64,000 nucleotides of DNA from Fibrobacter succinogenes (GTDB lineage Bacteria; Fibrobacterota; Fibrobacteria; Fibrobacterales; Fibrobacteraceae), in the NCBI RefSeq assembly GCF_902779965.1, contig NZ_CACZDK010000017.1, positions 124,001 through 188,000 on the forward strand, read 5' to 3'. Numbering within the stretch: position 1 is the stretch's first letter; each line of letters opens with the position of its first letter. Under the pieces are notes generated by a model, which ran no database searches, had not been told where the DNA came from, and saw only the letters and a list, made by a program, of their open reading frames with translations. The translations under genes were made by a program, and so were the position numbers. This document shows positions 8,056 to 16,857 of the stretch, piece after piece.

Positions 8056-9327
8056 TTAGAAGCCTATGCTCGCTTGAACCATGTAGATTCGGTTTTCGTC
8101 CTGACCGGTGTAGTAGCCGCGTTCTTCGCCCCAAGTTGCTGCTTCAACCGAGAAGAATCGCAGGAGCTCAATTCCGATACCGGCAGACGGATAACCGCCT
8201 CTAAAACCGCCTGCAAGACGCAAGACGAGAAAGCGGATTTCGTTGTTGAGGCCCGGGAAGGCGGCGATGTTCTGTTCTATTTCAAAACCGAAGTTCAGGT
8301 GCGTAAAGAACTTGTAGTTGCGTTCGTTATTGAACATATCGGCAAAGTCAACAGCCACGTTGAACTTGCGTCCGAAACCTGAGTTGCTGTTCATGAATTT
8401 CGGGCTGTAGTTTGCGCCAATCGTAAAGTTTGGAATGAGCGTTTCATCGGCGAGTGACTTGAAGTAGATGTCGCGGAGCGATGCTCCGAAACGTATTTCG
8501 CGGTTGAACTGGTAGAGTACGCCCAGGTCTATGCCAAACGAGAATGTCTTCGAATCAAAGAAATCGTCCGTGCCATCGCCTAGCTGTTCTTTAAGGGTAT
8601 CTGCAATAGTATTATAGTTGGCAAGGCCGATTGTAACCATGTTAGTCTTGTGACGCTTGACGATTTTTCCTCCCAAACCGACAGAAAGTTGATTTGGAAT
8701 GATTTCGTAAGCACCTCCCATTTGGGCGACTGCATCAATAATGAATGTATCGACGACAACATAGGGGAGGATGAGACCTGCATCGATGTATGGCGCTACG
8801 CTTCCGTTCATCCAGAAGGCTGCTCCGAAGTTGTGGAACGCCAATTCTGCATCAAACTTCACTCTAGCTTCCAACGCCTTGTGGTCGTACGAGTTGATTG
8901 TCTTGATGTACTTCGGATTTTTGACAAGTGAATCGAGAATGGCGCTTGTCGTGCTTGAAATTTGAGGATGGTTGAATGTTATTGTATTGGCGTCTTTTTG
9001 GGCGTCTCGGAATAAGTCCTGAAGATCCTTGACATCGCCATACGTCGAAAGGAATGCAAAAATGTCGCCTGCACCACCAAACGTAACGCGTGCATCGCCA
9101 ATCCAGTTGCGAGGGTAATAACCTTGTTCCGGGCGCTTGTCATAGTTGCCGAGTCTGTTAATTTGGGTCAGGCCTGCATAGTTGTAATGGAGGGCTTCTT
9201 TGTCATCGACTACTGCAACATGGGCTCCACCCATGGATTCTGCACGGAGCGAAAAATGTGTTGGAGATTTTGCTGTAGCTATTCCAAAAGCGCAAGCGAT
9301 AAGTACAAGTATTGTTAGTTTATTCAT
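8056..9327 (-). CDS. PorV/PorQ-like outer-membrane barrel protein
   Basis: About 423 residues with signal peptide MNKLTILVLIACAFGIATA. The mature start reads RAESMGGAHVAVVDDKEALHYNYAGL, the typical N-terminal motif of PorV/PorQ/TraF-like relatives of the FadL barrel fold (one strand pair plus hatch). The rest alternates strand and loop and ends in MVQASIGF, with a C-terminal Phe. Start 9327 is preceded by GGGAGGAACGCAG and overlaps the stop of the upstream lipoprotein gene (ATGA), so the two are translationally coupled and probably act together at the outer membrane. PorV proteins serve type IX secretion in Bacteroidota; that role here is only a possibility. Confidence 0.7.
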   Translation of the reverse strand: MNKLTILVLIACAFGIATAKSPTHFSLRAESMGGAHVAVVDDKEALHYNYAGLTQINRLGNYDKRPEQGYYPRNWIGDARVTFGGAGDIFAFLSTYGDVKDLQDLFRDAQKDANTITFNHPQISSTTSAILDSLVKNPKYIKTINSYDHKALEARVKFDAELAFHNFGAAFWMNGSVAPYIDAGLILPYVVVDTFIIDAVAQMGGAYEIIPNQLSVGLGGKIVKRHKTNMVTIGLANYNTIADTLKEQLGDGTDDFFDSKTFSFGIDLGVLYQFNREIRFGASLRDIYFKSLADETLIPNFTIGANYSPKFMNSNSGFGRKFNVAVDFADMFNNERNYKFFTHLNFGFEIEQNIAAFPGLNNEIRFLVLRLAGGFRGGYPSAGIGIELLRFFSVEAATWGEERGYYTGQDENRIYMVQASIGF

Positions 9328-10730
9328 TCTGCGTTCCTCCCATTGAACCATTGGAGGAATTGTTCTTCGCTGTAGTACTTCCAGCAACCACCGACCATTC
9401 TTATGCGTTTTTGCAAGTTGTACTTGATGTTGTTCACATCGGTATCGTGACGAATGAGTTCTTTGTTCCTGATTTTTTCGTCAAGGTCGCTGCCTGGGAA
9501 AAATAAGTCAATAGCGAATTTGAGCAAGTGGTTGTTTTTCTCGTCGCGAACATTCGGGTCGCGATAAACGAAATGCCATTCCGCTTCGTCCAAGGGTTGC
9601 CAAGTTGCTTCGGGAATGGAACGGTCTTCTGGTCCGAAAACTCCGTTCATGTTGATATCGACGGCTTGGTAGCTTCCGATAAACTTAAGCGAATCAACTT
9701 GAGCTTTGGTGAGGTCGTATGTTTTTGGATCCATTCCCTGTGCGATGAGTTCGGCGTAGTTTCGCGGCTTTCTCATCAAGACTACGGTGCGGTAGTCGCG
9801 AGCGTCTTCATCGACTTCTCCGTCACCGTCGTTATCGTAATTGTCAACAATTTCTTCGTCAACGCAACCGTCGCCATCGTCATCGATGTGGTTGCCGAAT
9901 TTGAAGAACACGTCGTTACGGTCTTCACCAACGGTTTGGGCTCTTTCGTTCAGTTCTATGACTGTGTTTGCAAGCCCCACAGAAAGGTCTGCGTAATCTT
10001 CATCATCGAAATCATCACGTGTGGAGTCTGGCAAATAGGCCTTGATAATTTCGGAGGCTGTTTCCGGTGACGATTTAATGGCTTCTGCGGCTGCGGCTAT
10101 ATCGTTGAGGAATGGCTTTAGGCTATCGCCAAGTTCGTTCAGCGCATTGAGGTTCACCATCATGCCTGAATTGTCTGCCGAGATTACTGATGTAAGCTGC
10201 GTATGCATTCCCCTGATGCGAATTGCCGCCTTGGAAAGTTGGAGAATCGTGTAGCTATCGGCAATGTCTTTGAATTGGATTTTTTTATCGGTTTTATCCG
10301 TTGTGTCAAGAATGATGAACTTGTTGAGAAAAATCATGACGGAATCGATTCCTTTCGAAATGGAATCTGCTTTTTCATCGCTCATATCGATGAATCCGTT
10401 GGAGCTCTTGCCGTTCTTTTCAGTCCTTTGTGCGTAAGAAGCGAGCTCGAATACATTAAGCCCTTCTTGCATTTTTAGGACGGATTTACTGAGGCCAACC
10501 CACGCTTCGGAATTGCCTGAGTCCGCCCGGATGGCTTTGTTAAAATATTTGCGTGCGGCATCGTAGTTTGAGTTTTGGTATTCCAAGTAGCCATCGAGAG
10601 TAAGTGCTTCTGTGTCGTTGTTGTCGGCGTCGCGGCTACCGGTTGGGTGGAACAGATTACAGCCAGCAAAGCCTAAAGACAAAGCGAGAGCAGCAAGCCA
10701 CATCCATTTGCCATGCGAAGATTTTCTCAT
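9324..10730 (-). CDS. TPR lipoprotein with calcium-loop-like acidic repeats
   Basis: 468 residues. The signal peptide ends in the lipobox LGFAGC. Residues about 45-85 form a TPR unit (YLEYQNSNYDAARKYFNKA, then NSEAWVGLSKSVLKM), and a long helical region follows to about 250. Near residues 275-310 two acidic loops occur, DDDGDGCVDEE and DNDGDGEVDED, of the D-x-D-x-D-G type that binds calcium in thrombospondin type-3 and dockerin-like repeats. The C-terminal part is not recognised. The gene overlaps the PorV-like barrel gene by four bases. A lipoprotein/barrel pair of this kind suggests a scaffold or assembly unit at the outer membrane; the function is unknown. Confidence 0.7.
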   Translation of the reverse strand: MRKSSHGKWMWLAALALSLGFAGCNLFHPTGSRDADNNDTEALTLDGYLEYQNSNYDAARKYFNKAIRADSGNSEAWVGLSKSVLKMQEGLNVFELASYAQRTEKNGKSSNGFIDMSDEKADSISKGIDSVMIFLNKFIILDTTDKTDKKIQFKDIADSYTILQLSKAAIRIRGMHTQLTSVISADNSGMMVNLNALNELGDSLKPFLNDIAAAAEAIKSSPETASEIIKAYLPDSTRDDFDDEDYADLSVGLANTVIELNERAQTVGEDRNDVFFKFGNHIDDDGDGCVDEEIVDNYDNDGDGEVDEDARDYRTVVLMRKPRNYAELIAQGMDPKTYDLTKAQVDSLKFIGSYQAVDINMNGVFGPEDRSIPEATWQPLDEAEWHFVYRDPNVRDEKNNHLLKFAIDLFFPGSDLDEKIRNKELIRHDTDVNNIKYNLQKRIRMVGGCWKYYSEEQFLQWFNGRNAE

Positions 10731-10849
10731 ACTGCCATTCCTGAAGAATATTTTTCTATTACTCCATACATTAAAATAACATCATTCTTTTGAAAATGAA
10801 TATCTTGCTTTTTTTTATTGTCGCTTTTTACGGTATTCTCGTAAAAAAA

Positions 10850-10857
10850 TATATTTG
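10850..10857 (+). promoter_or_regulatory. TAnnTTTG promoter element, start-proximal
   Basis: TATATTTG lies six bases before the ATG at 10864. At the usual spacing transcription would begin at the ATG itself. There is no Shine-Dalgarno sequence. Confidence 0.55.
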
Positions 10858-10863
10858 CGCTCG

Positions 10864-11619
10864 ATGAATGCTTATAAAGAGTATTTTCCGACCAAGGCTT
10901 ACCGCATTGCAGAAATGCGTCTTTCCTCCCTGCTCAGGGTTGAGAGGGATCGTCTAGATTCTATTGCTGCGGCGTTGGGGCGTGAGTCGGCTATTGGTCC
11001 CGACAACTTGCGGGAACAGTTGCCCGAAATACTCAAGTTCACTGAGGCATATCATGCAGCCTATGACCAATATCTAAAGGCTGTACTTGTCCAGCAACCT
11101 CGCCCTATCCAGTGCAGGCCTGCATGCGGAAATTGTTGCCACCACTACCCGATGTCGGTGGAACCTTTTGAACTGATTTTCATGTACAGCGAACTGCGCA
11201 AGAGGGACGACCTCTTGTCTTTGATGGAATCGTGCCAAATGCGTTCGGACAAGTTCGAGTCGCTTTTTGAATCGCGCAAGAGCGAAGGGCTTTCTGAAGA
11301 TGACGCCGAAGACAAGGCGCTCCACGATTATTTCTCGTGGTGGAAATCTTGCCCGTTCTCCGATGGCAAGGGCGATTGCTCGGTCTACCCGTTGCGGACG
11401 GTTTCTTGTCGTATGTACTTTAGCGAAACGGACCCCGCTTATTGCACGCCGGATATGCTCCAGACCGAAAAAAACGATAGCTATATAGTTTATATGCCAG
11501 ATGTCGTCGAGGATGCCGTTTACGGGATCTCGGAACATTATGCAGCGCTCGATTTGCCGGAGAGTTTTTTTGGCGGACTCCTGGCGCTGAATGGCTATGA
11601 AGGAGTCTTGGGCGCGTGA
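10864..11619 (+). CDS. YkgJ-family cysteine-cluster protein
   Basis: 251 residues from ATG 10864 (an in-frame TTG at 10855 is less likely). The family signature is clear: CRPACGNCCHHYP (about residue 80) followed by CPFSDGKGDCSVYPLRTVSCR (reported here as CPF...CSVYP...SCR, about residues 160-180). These cysteines (CxxxCxxCC ... C ... C ... C) are thought to bind zinc or an iron-sulfur cluster; the biochemical role of the family is unknown. The N-terminal 70 residues are helical and unlike short family members. The last four bases overlap the start of the SprT-like gene, so the pair forms an operon. Confidence 0.85.
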   Translation: MNAYKEYFPTKAYRIAEMRLSSLLRVERDRLDSIAAALGRESAIGPDNLREQLPEILKFTEAYHAAYDQYLKAVLVQQPRPIQCRPACGNCCHHYPMSVEPFELIFMYSELRKRDDLLSLMESCQMRSDKFESLFESRKSEGLSEDDAEDKALHDYFSWWKSCPFSDGKGDCSVYPLRTVSCRMYFSETDPAYCTPDMLQTEKNDSYIVYMPDVVEDAVYGISEHYAALDLPESFFGGLLALNGYEGVLGA

Positions 11620-12410
11620 ATCTGAATGATGGACAATTGGACTTGTTCGGATTTGTCCCGGCAGAAACTTTGCCCGAAGTCAAGCCTCCGTCGCCGGACT
11701 GCTCCCAGAATGGGCTTGTACACTTTAAGTACAATCCGTTGATGAAAAAAAGCATCCGCTGTAAAGGCGGGTTCTTGTTCGGGCACCCGGAAGTTTTGCT
11801 GCCCGCTTATATGAAGGCACCTGAGTTTGCGGCTGCTCGTGAACTCGCTGCTGAATGGGCCGAACATGCGGTGCGCCGCAAAACGCAAAAGAACAAGGCT
11901 GCCATCAAGGATTTGGTAAGCCGTTTTTGGCAGGCGGTCGATCAGATTTTTTCAGATAAAGGCGAAGCGCCTCTTGCAAGCAAAGGTCGTTTGCCGCCGA
12001 TCCGTCCGCAAGGTGTGCATCACAATTTGACCGATGTGCTTGCTGCAATCAACAACACCTATTTTGACGGAACGCTCACGTGCCGTATCACTTGGAGCAA
12101 CCGCGTGGGCGGACTCAGTTTCCACTCTGTACGCAAGGATCCGGTGACGGGCGAGGATTTTCACCTTATTAGCATTAGCCGTGGGTACGACGCTGCGAAT
12201 TGTCCTTTGTATGCAATTGCAGGTGTCGTTTATCATGAATGCCTGCATATCGTGATTCCTGTCGAGGAACGCCAAGGGCGCCGCATTGTTCATGGGCGCG
12301 AGTTCCGCCAGCGCGAAAAACGCTACATTTATTACGATGAATGGATCAAGTGGCACAAAGAAGTGCTGCCGCGAAATATCCGCGCAATGAGGCACCACAA
12401 GGCTCTTTAG
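11616..12410 (+). CDS. SprT-like zinc metalloprotease-fold protein
   Basis: 264 residues, GTG start overlapping the upstream stop (GTGA), with AGGAG about a dozen bases before. The catalytic motif HECLH (VVYHECLHIVIPV, about residue 207) is an HExxH zinc site. A downstream HGREFRQREKRY supplies the third ligand region, as in SprT/Spartan-like proteins. The preceding LAAINNTYFDGTL and ITWSNRVGG are the usual SprT lead-in. The N-terminal 120 residues, with GGFLFGHPEVLLPAYM, are not recognised. Bacterial SprT-like proteins lack a proven substrate; DNA-protein crosslink repair is the role of the eukaryotic homologue. Confidence 0.8.
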   Translation: MNLNDGQLDLFGFVPAETLPEVKPPSPDCSQNGLVHFKYNPLMKKSIRCKGGFLFGHPEVLLPAYMKAPEFAAARELAAEWAEHAVRRKTQKNKAAIKDLVSRFWQAVDQIFSDKGEAPLASKGRLPPIRPQGVHHNLTDVLAAINNTYFDGTLTCRITWSNRVGGLSFHSVRKDPVTGEDFHLISISRGYDAANCPLYAIAGVVYHECLHIVIPVEERQGRRIVHGREFRQREKRYIYYDEWIKWHKEVLPRNIRAMRHHKAL

Positions 12411-12417
12411 AATTTAG

Positions 12418-12490
12418 CTCGCTTCGCTCTTAGAACTTTGGTTCGACAGGCTCACCAACCTTTAAGGTCCCTGAGCTTGCCGAAGGGCCA
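12418..12490. repeat. Dispersed intergenic repeat (TTCGACAGGCTCACC type)
   Basis: The block GCTCGCTTCGCTCTTAGAAC, then TTCGACAGGCTCACCAACC, then GAGCTTGCCGAAGGGCC recurs almost identically at 16736-16845 and in pieces at 39530-39590. TTCGACAGGCTCA and TGAGCTTGCCGAA are inverted versions of each other, so the transcript folds back. It sits between convergent genes here and at 16.7 kb and may serve as a bidirectional terminator. Confidence 0.75.
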
Positions 12491-12520
12491 ACTAAGTTCT
12501 GCCAACTAAGTTCTGCCAAC

Positions 12521-14158
12521 TTAATTAAATATGTCATGAATTTTCTGGAAGAACAGACTCAAGACGCCTGTGGAGTCTCCGTTTTTTTCAAGGGCGTGCT
12601 CTGGAGTGTGTACGACAATCACGGATTCGTTCTTGTCGTAGGGAATCGAGAAGTCGATGGAATTGCTGCGTTCTTCGGTGATGCTCATGGCCGCGATGCA
12701 AAGGTCTGTCTTTTCATTCACGAGCGACGGAATCAAGATATCGAAGTTCATGTCGGCAAATTTGATATTCTTGTTGAGCATCTTGCCGATTGTGTACATG
12801 ATGTCGATATCGATTCCCGAAAGTTCGCCCCACTGGTAAAATTCATAAGGCGCATATAGCGCTTCGGTCCCGACAATAAGCGTGTCGCTTCCGACCCAGT
12901 CTTGTTGCATGACTCTGACGGCAGACCTGCTTTTAGACCATTTATCCTTGATTCGTTGGATTTCGCCTTTCTTTTCCAAAACTCTGATGCATGAATCGAT
13001 CCTTGTTTTGAGGGGATTGTTTTTCCTCATGGCAATCCCAAATTCATCCTTGCTCAAGCGGTCCTTCAAAATGGAAAATTCTGAATGGTGTTTGAGGATG
13101 GCTTCTGCAACAGAGTAGTCTACAGCAATGGCATCGAGGTCCCTTTCTTCTAATGCTTTTGTCATTTCAGGGATATTTGCGAAATACTGGAGGCGTGGGA
13201 GTTTTATCAACTGTTGCACTTGTTCGTCAAGAGTGGCTCCCGTCTGTACACCAACAGTTTTTCCAGATAAGTCGGCAAGCTTGTAGATTTCATCGGACTT
13301 TTTGGGTTCAAGGTAAGTCATCTTGGGGACTTTGCTCAAGGAAACTTCTTTGTCGAAATCGCTTTTGCGGACAACGAAAGCTGTTTTGCCGATGTAATAG
13401 GGCTTTGAAAATTCGATATCGCTCAAGACGCTTTCAGCTTTGGTGAATGCCGAAATAATGAGGTCCGCTTCGTTGTTTTTGAGGGCTGAGACTAGCTTGT
13501 TACGTTCCGTTCTGACAATCTTGGTTTTGATGTTGAGCTTGTCTTCGAGAAGTTTAGAGATATCGATGTCGATACCTACAATTTGACTTCCGTTGATGAA
13601 CGAAAATGGAGGAACGTCGGCTGAGGTTGCTATTCTCAGGACCTGCTCGGATTCGCTTTCCTTGGTGCTAATAAGTGGATTGGTTTTGGAGTTTTCGTTC
13701 CAGTGCTCGTTGAGTTCGGCCAAGGTTCCAGCCGCGTTTAAGCTGTCGATAAACTTGTTGATAATCCCCTTGAGGTTGGGAATAGAGCTGTGTTTGTTCA
13801 TGCCGATAACGATTTCTTCGGTGATGCCGATATCGTTGGGGATGTAGCTAAGCCCGCTCATGCTGTCGTTAAAGGTGTGGGTGAGGATGGTTTCGTTGTA
13901 GGCGAGCGCATCGATTTCCCCGACTTGGAGTGCAAAGTAGGCGGTAATCAAGTCCGAATACGGCTTGATTTGTGCTTTGGGAAGCGTTTTTTCAATAGAT
14001 TCATGAATGCCGGATGATTGCTCGACTCCAACAATGCATTTAGGTGAGTTTGCCTTGGAAGCGGCTGTCAGTTGCTTATTGTAAGTTCCCTTACAGCCTG
14101 TATTTATTGCCAAAAACGCACCGATAATAAAATTGAATATTACATAACGTATTTGCAT
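12521..14158 (-). CDS. Lipoprotein with split and intact family-3 solute-binding domains
   Basis: 545 residues, lipoprotein signal peptide (lipobox INTGC, Cys22). Residues 163-399 are a complete family-3 periplasmic binding domain: LRIATSADVPPFSF, GIDIDISKLL, ADLIISAFT, then the second lobe starting GKTVGVQTGATLDEQV and ending IQRIKDKW. Residues 40-153 match only the second half (CIVGVEQSSGI ... LAELNEHW). Residues 415-515 match only the first half (LIVGTEALYAPYEFY, GIDIDIMYTIGKML, DLCIAAMSIT). The order is therefore half-B, whole, half-A, as in a circularly permuted pair; the outer halves could fold together. Ligands are probably amino acids or similar small polar molecules. No permease or sensor kinase is adjacent. 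Confidence 0.8.
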   Translation of the reverse strand: MQIRYVIFNFIIGAFLAINTGCKGTYNKQLTAASKANSPKCIVGVEQSSGIHESIEKTLPKAQIKPYSDLITAYFALQVGEIDALAYNETILTHTFNDSMSGLSYIPNDIGITEEIVIGMNKHSSIPNLKGIINKFIDSLNAAGTLAELNEHWNENSKTNPLISTKESESEQVLRIATSADVPPFSFINGSQIVGIDIDISKLLEDKLNIKTKIVRTERNKLVSALKNNEADLIISAFTKAESVLSDIEFSKPYYIGKTAFVVRKSDFDKEVSLSKVPKMTYLEPKKSDEIYKLADLSGKTVGVQTGATLDEQVQQLIKLPRLQYFANIPEMTKALEERDLDAIAVDYSVAEAILKHHSEFSILKDRLSKDEFGIAMRKNNPLKTRIDSCIRVLEKKGEIQRIKDKWSKSRSAVRVMQQDWVGSDTLIVGTEALYAPYEFYQWGELSGIDIDIMYTIGKMLNKNIKFADMNFDILIPSLVNEKTDLCIAAMSITEERSNSIDFSIPYDKNESVIVVHTPEHALEKNGDSTGVLSLFFQKIHDIFN

Positions 14159-14212
14159 ATGTTAAATGTAAGAAATTTAAATAAAAATGCAACAAAAACA
14201 TAATATTATTCA

Positions 14213-14242
14213 AATAAAATGTGACCGGCGTTAACCGGTCAC
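14213..14242 (-). terminator. Hairpin terminator after the UPF0340 gene
   Basis: GTGACCGG-CGTTAA-CCGGTCAC (14221-14242) is a perfect 8-bp stem. On the minus strand it is followed by ATTTTATTTG, so it ends the UPF0340 transcript. Confidence 0.75.
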
Positions 14243-14270
14243 CGTTGCAAAAGCAAAATTTTTTTTTCGT

Positions 14271-14870
14271 TTAAAACTCTGGATAGCCGTCTTTCAAGCT
14301 TTCGTTATAGTGCGCGCGTTCACCACCAATGAATTTCGGTCGGGTGCGGGCCGCGATTATCATGGCCTTGCCGATGTGGTTTTGCTTTAGGCGCACGGGC
14401 ACGGCGACTTCGCGGAGGTGCATGCCGATAAGGGTCCCGCCGATGTCGATTCCTGCGTTTGCCTTGATATGTTCGAGCGCTACGGGAGCCTTGAAGCTTG
14501 CGTAGCACGCGGTAGCGAAGGAGCCACCAGCCTTTGGCTGGGGAACGACATTCACGATTTCGGCGTTCGGGACGGCTTCGTGCTCGATGATAATGGCTCG
14601 GTTCAAGTGTTCACAGCATTGGGCCGCGATATAGATGCCTTGCGCTCCGAAAATGCTTTGAAGCCCTTCGTAAATTGCTTTCCCGACTTCCGGGACGGAA
14701 TGGCTACCGACTTGGTTGCCTAAAGTTTCGCTGGTGCTGCAACCGACAACGACGATATCGCCTTTTTTGAGTTTCGCCACTTCGATAAGTTCTGCCGCGA
14801 CGTTCTTGGCATCGGACTTGATTTGTTCAACAATACTTTTGTCGTCAATTTCGTAAGTAATACCCGCCAT
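14271..14870 (-). CDS. UPF0340/DUF436 (YwlG-like) protein
   Basis: About 199 residues starting at MAGITYEID, chosen because CAGGAG lies eight bases before this ATG. The sequence follows the TIGR01440/UPF0340 family over its full length: VVVGCSTSETLGNQVGSHS, AAQCCEHLNRAIIIE, VNVVPQPKAGGSFATACY, AGIDIGGTLIGMHLREVAVP and an RPKFIGG tail. The fold is an alpha/beta Rossmann type; the biochemical role is unknown. Cysteines in GCSTSE and QCCEHLNR are well placed to be functional. It is monocistronic with its own terminator. Confidence 0.88.
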   Translation of the reverse strand: MAGITYEIDDKSIVEQIKSDAKNVAAELIEVAKLKKGDIVVVGCSTSETLGNQVGSHSVPEVGKAIYEGLQSIFGAQGIYIAAQCCEHLNRAIIIEHEAVPNAEIVNVVPQPKAGGSFATACYASFKAPVALEHIKANAGIDIGGTLIGMHLREVAVPVRLKQNHIGKAMIIAARTRPKFIGGERAHYNESLKDGYPEF

Positions 14871-15029
14871 CGATTTAGCTCCTGCTGTTTTTTTTTTGCC
14901 GTTAAAGATAAATTTTTTTTGGATTTTGTGCAAAAAAAGGCTGATTTATGGCAAAAAAATGAAAGCGTTCTGCCCAAATGCTTCTATTGCAATGTATATT
15001 GTTAATATATTGTGTGATTTGGTAATGTA

Positions 15030-16724
15030 ATGAGTGACGAAACAGACTACTCCTCGAGCGTTATAGGCCTTGATCGAAAGAAAATCAAGGATTTCTTTTT
15101 GCGGAAACTTCCGGAAATGAAGGAAGCGGTTATTGATGCTATTATTGAAATTTTACCAAGTGTTCCGCACTATCAAGAAGAAAACGATCACTTTACGTTT
15201 AGAATTATCATGGGGAACGGAAATCCGCCCATGGGCTGGAACCGCCGTATTTATGATTTTTCGGGTGATTCTCTAGAGAACTTGTTCAAGGAACGTGTCA
15301 AGGCGTGTTTGAAGGACGTTATTCATTTTTGCAAGAGCGGTTGTGACCTGATTATCCAGCAGATGCCCGCCCGAGAAAAGGCGGAAATGTCTATCCAGGT
15401 GGGGGTGTTCCAGTCGGATTTGGGTAATGCTGGCGAAACGGAACGCGCTCTTCTCGAAAAAGGCTTTTTGCTAATCGAGTGCGTGAACCGTTCCAAGATT
15501 TGCATCAATTCGCATACTTCCACTGGCGTGAGCGACCATTTGCTTATCCGTTTTGACTTGGATGAAAATGAATTTTCGGACAATTTGCAAGATAAGGATT
15601 TGGATTCGTATCCGAAGGGATTCTGGGCCGGCTTGTTCTCGCAAATCAAGAGGGAAGTTCATGGCACCATTTGCTTGTTCGTAGATCCGTCCTGGAAAGG
15701 CAATGAAGACGAAAACTTTGACGCCGGAAAGATAGTCATCGAAGACTACAAGGAAATGCAAATCAAGCCGGATTCCATGCTGGATTCGCAATCGTACCGC
15801 GATTTGTACGAACAGAATTTTATTCGTAAGATGTTCATCTCGATGCTCAATTACGATGGCATTACGGTGATTGATACGAGTGGCTGTGTCCGTGCATTCC
15901 ACTGCTTTGTGTCTATCCATCGAGGAAAGTTTACGTCGGGTGGTGCAAGACACCGTGCTTATAGGGCCTTGGCCAATTTGTTTAAGGATAACGAATATTA
16001 TAAGGCTCTTTATTTCCAGTCGCAAGAAGGAAACATCAGGTTCTATCACAAGTTCCGTGTTTCTCCGGCGTTTGATTCTGCGGTGATGGATGATTCCGGG
16101 GACGAACAGGATAATGTTAAGGCAGTATCGCCCAATGCGGATCATGTGGATGCAAAAACGGCATCGCTTGCTTCGGCTGTCAATGCGGGCGTTACTGAAT
16201 CTTCTAGTATTGATGAGACGGCTCCGTTGTCGGAATTCCTCAATCGCTTGCGCGATGCGCACTTGGGTATTGACAACTTCTACAATGAACCTAAACCAGC
16301 CGAAGATTTGTACAACGCCACTCTCGAAATGACGGATGAATCCTGGGGACGCGTCAATGTGGAACGTATTGTTAACGTGCCGCTTATTTGCTTGATCGGT
16401 AACTCGTACGGTTATTCGACGAACGCTGAACCGTTCCTCAAAAAGATACTGGAAAAAATCCCGAATTCCGTTTGGACGATTTACTTGAACAACAAGTGCT
16501 ACGAGGACTCTTCGCTTTCTTCAACGCTGGGGAGCAAGAACCAGGAAAGCCAGTGGTCCAAGCTCATGAACGAGACCGGCCCTGACGATGCCAATGCAGA
16601 AAAGTATGTGACCGATGAATTGGCGGAGCACATCAAGACTGTCTATAAGCACGTGAGCAAACAGTTCGCCGAGAAGTTCGAAGAAGAACGCAACCTCTGG
16701 GAAAATTTGTTTAAGGGATACTAG
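15030..16724 (+). CDS. Putative diadenylate-cyclase (DAC) domain protein with novel flanking regions
   Basis: 564 residues, apparently cytosolic (no signal peptide). Residues about 262-345 resemble the DAC (DisA_N) domain that makes c-di-AMP from two ATP: YDGITVIDTSGCVRAFHCFV corresponds to the DGA motif (D276-G277-I278) and SGGARHRAYRAL to the G-T-R-H-R motif (R307-H308-R309). The D-to-R spacing of 31 is close to that of DisA. The third residue of DGA is Ile and the Thr before RHR is Ala, so activity is uncertain. The N-terminal 260 residues may be a sensor region like those described ahead of DAC domains in nucleotide-signalling systems. Residues 350-564 are unassigned. A known DisA or CdaA is excluded by architecture. 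Confidence 0.6.
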   Translation: MSDETDYSSSVIGLDRKKIKDFFLRKLPEMKEAVIDAIIEILPSVPHYQEENDHFTFRIIMGNGNPPMGWNRRIYDFSGDSLENLFKERVKACLKDVIHFCKSGCDLIIQQMPAREKAEMSIQVGVFQSDLGNAGETERALLEKGFLLIECVNRSKICINSHTSTGVSDHLLIRFDLDENEFSDNLQDKDLDSYPKGFWAGLFSQIKREVHGTICLFVDPSWKGNEDENFDAGKIVIEDYKEMQIKPDSMLDSQSYRDLYEQNFIRKMFISMLNYDGITVIDTSGCVRAFHCFVSIHRGKFTSGGARHRAYRALANLFKDNEYYKALYFQSQEGNIRFYHKFRVSPAFDSAVMDDSGDEQDNVKAVSPNADHVDAKTASLASAVNAGVTESSSIDETAPLSEFLNRLRDAHLGIDNFYNEPKPAEDLYNATLEMTDESWGRVNVERIVNVPLICLIGNSYGYSTNAEPFLKKILEKIPNSVWTIYLNNKCYEDSSLSSTLGSKNQESQWSKLMNETGPDDANAEKYVTDELAEHIKTVYKHVSKQFAEKFEEERNLWENLFKGY

Positions 16725-16727
16725 AAC

Positions 16728-16853
16728 TTAGAACTTAGCTCGCTTCGCTCTTAGAACTTAGAGCTTTGGTTCGACAGGCTCACCAACCTTTAAGGTCCCT
16801 GCCTGTACTGAGCAAGGTCGAAGTAAGCTTGCCGAAGGGCCAACTAAACTCTG
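16728..16853. repeat. Dispersed intergenic repeat, second copy
   Basis: Nearly the same block as at 12418-12490, with the start duplicated (GAACTTAGAACTTAGCTCGC) and an inserted CCTGCCTGTACTGAGCAAGGTCG-like stretch between the two fold-back arms. It again separates convergent genes. Confidence 0.75.
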
Positions 16854-16857
16854 CCAA

